In this document: positions 18,201 to 22,639 of the stretch, one piece after another | Position numbering within the stretch: the first letter of the stretch is position 1 | Layout: each line of letters opens with the position of its first letter | Assembly (NCBI GenBank): GCA_036897095.1 | Contig: JAYMSP010002750.1 | Location: 1-22,639, forward strand | Source: Plantago elongata | Lineage: Eukaryota; Streptophyta; Magnoliopsida; Lamiales; Plantaginaceae | Length of the DNA stretch: 22,639 nt | Direction of reading: 5' to 3' | Made by a program: the position numbers and the translations under genes | Notes under the pieces: generated by a model | Databases searched by the model: none | Told to the model about the DNA's origin: nothing | The model's input: only the letters and a program-made list of their open reading frames with translations

Positions 18201-21200
18201 GTAGGAAAGTTGTAGCATGATTATTGGCTTATTTTGATATACAAAATATATTTCTATGAGTAATTAAAATCAACGAAGGTGTAATTCATTTTTGGATGAA
18301 TTTCTCGTTAGGGTCTAGAATTTGGTTTTATAATTGGGATGAGATGGGGTAGAGATTCCTATCTACTTATCAATTATTCGTTAAAAGTATTTTTTTGTGT
18401 CCTTAATTATATTTAATGATAAAGTTTAATCGTTAAAAAAAGAGAATAATTTTTGTAGTTCCCTCCCAAACTTTAGTGCTAGTTAATCCGGGTTATATGT
18501 CCAAAATAAGACCGAACAGGACAATATAGTATGGTTTTAATTCTGACCGAATCACCGAATACATTAGTATCGGTTTTCGGTCCATGATATTTTATTATTT
18601 CGGTTCCGGTCCATTTCAGTTTCGGGCCGATTTGGATTCTGTTTTGGACCGTAACTTATTTTGTCAATATATTCAATATGACCACTCAGATCTAGAACTT
18701 TGAAATTATAAACAGTCTTTTGTAAGTGGTGTTATATACAGAAGTACCTGGCCGTCAATATGTACAAGTCTAGTTTTATTGCAATTGGTAAAGAATAGCA
18801 AGTGGTGTGATCTGATCTTATTAATGTCACCATCTCCTCTACAAGTGGCTGTTTCTTTTATAATCCAATTGTCTCCTGTCAGCCTGAGTTTTATTTCAGA
18901 TATTTTCATATTCTATTCCAAAGGATTGGGTTTGTTATACTACTGGAGCGATTATTCTCCATTTAAATCGATATTTTATATATAAAAAATTCAAATTCAA
19001 TTGGAAAAGGCTACTTAAATTCTATACCAATTAATCTCTAAAGTATTTGATATGCACACTATCCATACTAGTGATAAACACTACAAATTATAAGTCCATT
19101 TGTGACTTGTGAGAGAGCTATTTTAGGAGAAAAGGGTGTGGATGGTAATCCATATAAAAGATATGGCGCACGTAGTACTATATTTATCTGCTATGTGATA
19201 TTTAATTTTATCGTTATAAATCATGATGTCGGAAGGATTTGTTGATGAATTTAACCAAAAAACACGATATGGTGTATACCTCAAACAACAATACCATTGG
19301 TATCTTTCTCTCACTATTTTAGTGCTTCACTAGGAACCCATTGAATTTTTTTAATGTAAATTGTATGTTCGTTTAAAATAGATATACAAAAACATAACTG
19401 AAATAGAAAGATTCGATTTTACTTGTATTTTTTTGTCGTTGTATGGGTTGTTCATGTTTTGTGGAATAAGTAGAATAGTACACTTTTGGTTAGTTCGAAT
19501 GTTTGCATAGGATTAATCCGATCCAATCCGAATTGATTTTTTAAATTTTTTTCGGATTCGGATCAATAATATATCAATCCGTAATCCAATTGAAGCTTAC
19601 GGATCGGTTTTGGATTAATCCGAGCTCGAATCGGTTAAATCCGTCACAATTCTATAATTCAAAATTTTATAATACAATTTTTTTTTTACACCACGAACTC
19701 TATTTTCTATGCCTTGAACGTAAAAATAAAATATTAAAAATTATATATAAATTTAAGCAACCAAAAGTGTAAATTCTAAATATTAAATGTATTTGAGGTC
19801 AAATTTAAAATAATAAATTATACATATTTGAAATTTTTACCCCAATAACAATGTAAAACATAAAAATAATTATACATATATATAATTATATACACATATT
19901 ATGTGTGTATCGGATTAGGTCGGATAATCCGGAAATTTACGGATCGGATCGTCAAAATCTGAAACTCTAACAATTCGAAATTTGATTTGAAATTTTAGGA
20001 TCAGAGTGGTTCGGATTGGATTACCGGATTCTTGAATTGGGGTAATTATGCCCACCCCTAAGTTCAGGGATGGAGTTTTACGCTATTTCGGGAGTTTGTT
20101 TATGTTTTGGGTATTATATTTTTTCCAGGTTATTATATTTACATGGTCGGGCTTTGGTAGCCCTGCACGAACCACACCTCTAGCCCCGACCTATGCTTTC
20201 TCTCCTTGATTCGTTTGTGAATAATTGCATTTTACATCCTACTTTCTCTGGTCCCATAAAAGCTTTCTAGCTTGTTACTTTCTCGTCAATTAAAAAATTT
20301 GAATAAATAAATAATTTGTAAGATGAATTATATTGGTGAAGTTGTAAGTGCGGTTAAAGTAAGGGAAAGATTAAATAAAATGATGATAAAGTAGAGAAAA
20401 GAAATAATCAAGAATTAGTTAGTGGAGGAAAAACAATTTATTTATGGAGTTAGTATGTTTTTAAAGTAACTTTAAAAAGGAAAAGTGAGTAAATTATTGA
20501 AAGAAATTTATAATATTCGTTATGAGTTTGATATGATGTTAGTCGATCGATGTTCTAAAACAAATTAAAGCAGGATTTTCTATAACGAAGGGTCTTGCGA
20601 GTCATGGTATATCACGACTGAGCTCTCAGCTGAGCTTCACAAGACAAGAAACTCTTTCGCGTATCTTTGAAGGAAATGAAGAAGATGCTTCTGCTGCTGA
20701 TGGTGCAAAGCAAGATAACAGTTCTAGTGTTCATAGAAAACGCAATCATCATTCATATGCTCATAACAACAACATCAATACTGGATTTGCTATGGGTTCC
20801 TGGGACGATAACAACCAGCTCGTGTTTGCTGGATCACCAAGCAAGCGAGGCAAGACCATTAGTACCAATCTCGACCTCATGGACTCCCAGGTACCACTCT
20901 GAGTACATGCAACCAGATACACAATGTTTTCCTCTCTTAATCTTTACTAAATTATGGAGTGACGACTACTTGCTGCTGTTAGTTTCAGTTCAGCATGCCA
21001 GAATCGCAACTAGAGATGGCAACAATGGAGAATCTACTCCACATTCCACAGGATTCTGTCCCATGCAAGATTCGTGCTAAGCGTGGTTTTGCCACACATC
21101 CTCGTAGTATAGCCGAAAGAGTATGTATCAATCTTCGATGCTTTCTTTCCTTTTCATTTCAACACAAATTATGTTTAATTACTTCTTTTAATTAACTTAG

Positions 21201-21568
21201 GAGCGAAGGACGCGAATCAGTGGAAAGTTGAAGAAATTGCAAGATCTTGTTCCCAACATGGATAAGGTATATACTCATCTGTCATTACAAATAGAAATTC
21301 ATGAATTTTATGCAAAATAGAGAGTATATCATATCAATCTATTTTCAAATTGCAGCAAACTAGCTACTCTGACATGTTGGATTTAGCAGTACAACACATT
21401 AAAACTCTTCAAAATCAGCTTCAGGTAAGGATACTTCTTTGTTTTCGTGGACTACTCTGATTCTCCCTTAGCTCTTTCACTCACTTTTATCATGTGGATC
21501 AGAAACTCAACGAAGAAATGGACGGTTGCACATGCGGATGCAAGAACAGCGATGCAGATGAAACATAG
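15257..21568 (+). CDS. bHLH128: bHLH transcription factor, bHLH128-like (FBH/AKS family)
   Basis: Six coding exons: 15257-15710, 20574-20890, 20989-21120, 21201-21266, 21356-21424 and 21503-21568. They total 1104 bases and 367 residues; all introns are GT-AG and the frame is continuous. The N-terminus has a Ser/Thr-rich run, then LMRYGSAPSS (26-35); VRHSSSPAGF (130-139) and a six-Ala run follow. QLSFTRQETL and the basic SPSKRGK lie in exon 2. The family signature DSVPCKIRAKRG begins at 279. The bHLH spans about 294-346: HPRSIAERERRTRIS basic region with the DNA-contacting Glu and Arg, GKLKKLQDLVP helix 1, and YSDMLDLAVQHIKTLQ helix 2. A CTCGCK tail ends the protein. FBH/AKS factors bind E-box-type sites in the nucleus and act in flowering (CONSTANS) and guard-cell potassium-channel expression. 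Orthology to bHLH128 (AKS3) is inferred from the MYNPSS start, DSVIG and exon layout. Confidence 0.93.
15711..16300. other. Unique-looking start of intron 1
   Basis: About 590 bases of AT-rich sequence. I see no gene or clear repeat in it; short open frames have no protein-like composition. Confidence 0.5.
16302..16563. mobile_element. Stowaway-like MITE relic
   Basis: The left end reads TTACTCATCCGTTT and the reverse complement of the right end reads TTACTCCGTCC, resembling the Stowaway terminus TACTCCCTCCGTCC with a TA target site. The body is 262 bp and very AT-rich, the usual size for Stowaway. The termini have diverged, so it is probably old. Confidence 0.5.
16564..16985. other. AT-rich intron sequence
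   Basis: Nothing recognisable beyond a near-duplicate of GTGACTCTAAAA-type sequence at about 16724-16770 (CACTCTAAAATTCCAGTC and GACTCTAAAACTCTAGTC), a short tandem duplication. Confidence 0.45.
16986..17562. mobile_element. Foldback (long inverted repeat) element
   Basis: The left arm, about 16986-17242, matches the reverse complement of the right arm, about 17287-17562, along almost its whole length with scattered mismatches. Matched landmarks include ATTTGCTC termini, CTAAATTT-AATCTCTATTTTATAATTTT, TGTCAACAT with CACTCTCTAA, and AATAATAAAA-AAACT near the centre. Only about 45 bases lie between the arms. No coding sequence is present. It fits a non-autonomous DNA transposon or foldback MITE, and no convincing target duplication was found. 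Transcribed within the intron it would form a very long hairpin. Confidence 0.82.
17563..17750. other. Intron spacer
   Basis: No recognised feature. It ends at the CGGAT-rich repeat remnant that begins near 17752. Confidence 0.4.
17752..17915. repeat. CGGAT/GGTTCG-rich repeat remnant 1
   Basis: Opens with TAGGGGTTTCTAATCCGG and contains GGTTCGAACC, TCGGATCGATTTT and TTTCGGTTAGAATCCGATC. Its base composition stands out from the AT-rich surroundings and it shares words with the remnants near 18485 and 19500. Confidence 0.5.
17916..18484. other. Intron sequence without recognised features
   Basis: AT-rich, with no open frame of protein-like composition and no repeat structure that I could see. 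Confidence 0.45.
18485..18660. repeat. CGGTTC-rich repeat remnant 2
   Basis: Contains AATCCGGGTTATA, GACCGAATCACCGAA, ATCGGTTTTCGGTCCA, TTTCGGTTCCGGTCC and TTTTGGACCG. Dense in CGGT/ACCG words compared with its flanks and similar in style to the other two remnants. Confidence 0.5.
18661..19496. other. Intron sequence without recognised features
   Basis: About 830 bases, AT-rich. Short open frames on both strands look random, and no domain or repeat was recognised. Confidence 0.45.
19500..20063. mobile_element. CGGAT-rich inverted element, hAT-like 3' terminus
   Basis: The right end reads GGTAATTATGCCCACCCCTAA; its reverse complement starts TTAGGGGTGGGCA, a common terminus of short hAT-type or related plant elements. 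Inside, left (AATCCGATCCAATCCGAATT at 19515-19534) and right (reverse complement GGTAATCCAATCCGAACC near 20025) form a loose inverted pair around an AT-rich core. The left terminus is not recognisable and is probably eroded. Confidence 0.45.
20064..20573. other. 3' end of intron 1
   Basis: AT-rich. TTCTCTGGTCCCATAAAAG at 20247-20265 resembles the terminus of common plant MITEs (GTCCCATAAAA), but no partner end was found. The branch-point and acceptor region before exon 2 is not strongly pyrimidine-rich. Confidence 0.4.
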
Positions 21569-21860
21569 AATCAAATGTTAATGTTCAATCCATATACACC
21601 TAGCATCTGCACTTAACAATGGAACAGAACTTCATATATAGCTCATGATTTTGCACATAACAAAGTACTGAAATTAGCTCCTGCAATATTGTTTGTTCCA
21701 TTATATTGTTGTAATGTCATTGTTCTATATGTATAAAAAGATTAGGTCTAAACAATTTTGTGTTAAGACTCTAACTGTATCTGTGTAATTTGGGATACTG
21801 TGTTGGACTTGTGTTTTAGAGTGAAAATGTTTGGACCAGAATTTGGTTCTAACTCAGACA
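21569..21860 (+). terminator. Probable 3' UTR and polyadenylation region of the bHLH gene
   Basis: AT-rich sequence directly after the stop codon at 21566-21568. A TTGTTGTAATGT stretch at about 21707-21718 and TATAAAAAG at 21732-21740 could serve as far- and near-upstream elements, with cleavage around 21750-21780. Plant signals are degenerate, so this is a rough placement. Confidence 0.4.
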
Positions 21861-22306
21861 ACCAAACTGGTGTTATATATATACTCCCATTGTGTGTCAA
21901 GTAATATTCACAAAACATATACATGCAATTACATGATACTGGAGTACTAACTAATATAAATGAATAAACTTTTACACCTCTCCCAAAATTTGTGTTTTTA
22001 GATAAATAAAATTTCTTTTTGGATCAAAGCTTCTGGCTCACGTCCAATGTAGTTTCGAATCTCCACTGAGACAGTCTCCGTTCCATATTGTATTTCCACT
22101 GGAATGGCCTCCCAAAGAGGTTGAAATTGGACATGAATGCAAGGGAGTATTGGAATGTTATAAATGACTAGATTCCACACCTCTACTCTTTAAAACTTTG
22201 AGCTTTTAGATTAGGTGGACTAGTAAGGGACGAATTTTATAATTAATAAAATCCCTCACTAATGTGTCATTGATGAGCTGCCTACCTAAAGTTCACTGGT
22301 CAATTT
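21861..22306. other. Intergenic stretch
   Basis: No gene could be supported. The interval 22020-22180 is less AT-rich than its flanks and stays open for 60 codons on the minus strand (22180-21998), but I recognise no domain in it. Confidence 0.45.
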
Positions 22307-22338
22307 CACTTAAAAAGAAACAGTGTTTTACTAATGGA

Positions 22339-22590
22339 ATTTTTTCCGTTAGAACATTAACGGATTTTCTAACGGAATTTAGGTTCCGTTAGAAAATTCT
22401 AAGGGAAAAATTACTAACGAAATGCCAATTCCGTTAGTAATTTCTAACGGAATTCAAAATTCCGTTAGAAAATACTAACAATTCCGTTAGTAATGTGCAA
22501 TCCGGCCAGACTATTTAACCACTGGCCGGTTATGTTCTAACGGAATTCAAAATTCTTAATTTCTAACAGAATTTTTAATTCCGTTAGAAA
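22339..22590. repeat. CTAACGGAA / TTCCGTTAG inverted motif array
   Basis: Six exact CCGTTAG and three exact CTAACGG copies, plus variants such as CTAACAGAAT, CTAAGGGAA and CTAACGAAAT. Several neighbours form perfect hairpins, for example TTTCTAACGGAATT against AATTCCGTTAGAAA at 22441-22472. Confidence 0.85.
22502..22529. repeat. GC-rich palindrome inside the array
   Basis: CCGGCCAG and CTGGCCGG are perfect eight-base arms around a twelve-base AT-rich loop. It interrupts the CTAACGGAA array and has a quite different base composition. Confidence 0.8.
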
Positions 22591-22612
22591 ACATGCATTA
22601 AAAAAATTAAAT

Positions 22613-22639
22613 TGATATATATATATATATATATATATA
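22613..22639. repeat. (AT)n tract at the window end
   Basis: An uninterrupted TA/AT alternation runs to the last base. Such tracts often end assemblies or clone reads, so its true length is unknown. Confidence 0.85.

Larger units (their letters stand above)
15711..20573 (+). other. Intron 1 of the bHLH gene (4863 bp)
   Basis: The donor is AATG|GTATGA and the acceptor TTAAAGCAG|GATTTT. It splits the Gly152 codon after its first base, and the joined frame DNGFSITKG fits the family. The intron is about fifty times longer than the other four (98, 80, 89 and 78 bases) and consists mostly of AT-rich DNA and transposon remnants. No second gene on either strand could be supported inside it. Confidence 0.9.
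22307..22639 (+). mobile_element. CACTA (En/Spm)-like terminus with subterminal repeats, runs off the window
   Basis: CACTTAAAAAGAAACAGTG at 22307-22325 resembles the plant CACTA terminus (CACTACAAGAAAA...). It is followed by about fourteen exact or near copies of CTAACGGAA / TTCCGTTAG in both orientations up to 22590. Subterminal motif arrays that bind the transposase are a hallmark of CACTA elements. The coding part, if any, would lie to the right. The terminus is degenerate, and a three-base target copy cannot be tested without the other end. Confidence 0.6.

Noticed and set aside
20667..21080. Plus-strand frame of 137 codons starting with Met in bHLH exon 2
   Set aside because: It is the wrong frame, running through intron 2. 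The frame that continues exon 1 and keeps all splice phases is the bHLH one.
22339..22590. CRISPR-like or satellite array
   Set aside because: The copies are in both orientations with irregular short spacing and follow a CACTA-like terminus in plant DNA. There are no constant direct repeats with unique spacers.
22613..22639. AT tract as a matrix-attachment or origin element
   Set aside because: A plain dinucleotide repeat at the sequence end has no supporting context.

Overview
The window looks like nuclear DNA from a flowering plant, probably a eudicot. The evidence is a spliced bHLH transcription-factor gene of the plant-specific FBH/AKS type, plant-type Ty1/copia and L1 retrotransposons, and AT-rich non-coding DNA with short inverted-repeat elements. 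An asterid is possible, but the sequence does not settle the species. The first six bases are a BamHI site, so the record may begin at a clone end. About two thirds of the window is transposon-derived; one host gene can be supported.

Positions 1-440 are a plus-oriented LTR fragment. From about 455 to 10688 lies a decayed minus-strand Ty1/copia element with Sirevirus-like traits. Read from right to left it has a 1446-bp 5' LTR (9243-10688), a primer-binding site, gag with a zinc knuckle and a coiled-coil tail, protease, integrase, reverse transcriptase, RNase H, a purine tract, and an extra third gene (2502-546) with apparent introns. The LTR piece at 1-440 is homologous to the right-hand LTR but inverted, so the left end is rearranged. 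No matching direct 3' LTR is present.

Positions 10694-14555 hold a plus-strand plant L1 (LINE) pseudogene: the C-terminal half of the endonuclease, reverse transcriptase, zf-RVT and an RNase H-like domain. Its 5' part is missing exactly at the copia LTR end, which suggests that the copia element inserted into the L1.

Positions 15257-21568 hold the host gene: six coding exons giving a 367-residue bHLH protein closest to Arabidopsis bHLH128 in layout. All splice junctions are GT-AG and the reading frame is continuous. Intron 1 is 4.86 kb, while the others are 78-98 bp. It carries a Stowaway-like relic, a 577-bp near-palindromic foldback element and several CGGAT-rich repeat remnants. The L1 ends only about 0.7 kb upstream of the start codon, so retroelement DNA bounds the proximal promoter.

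Downstream of the gene, from about 22307 to the window end, a degenerate CACTA-like terminus is followed by a dense two-orientation array of a CTAACGGAA / TTCCGTTAG motif. This resembles the subterminal repeat region of an En/Spm-type transposon that continues past the window. I found no tRNA, rRNA or CRISPR array. The strongest candidates for something not previously described are the intron-1 foldback, the CTAACGGAA array and the spliced third gene of the copia element.
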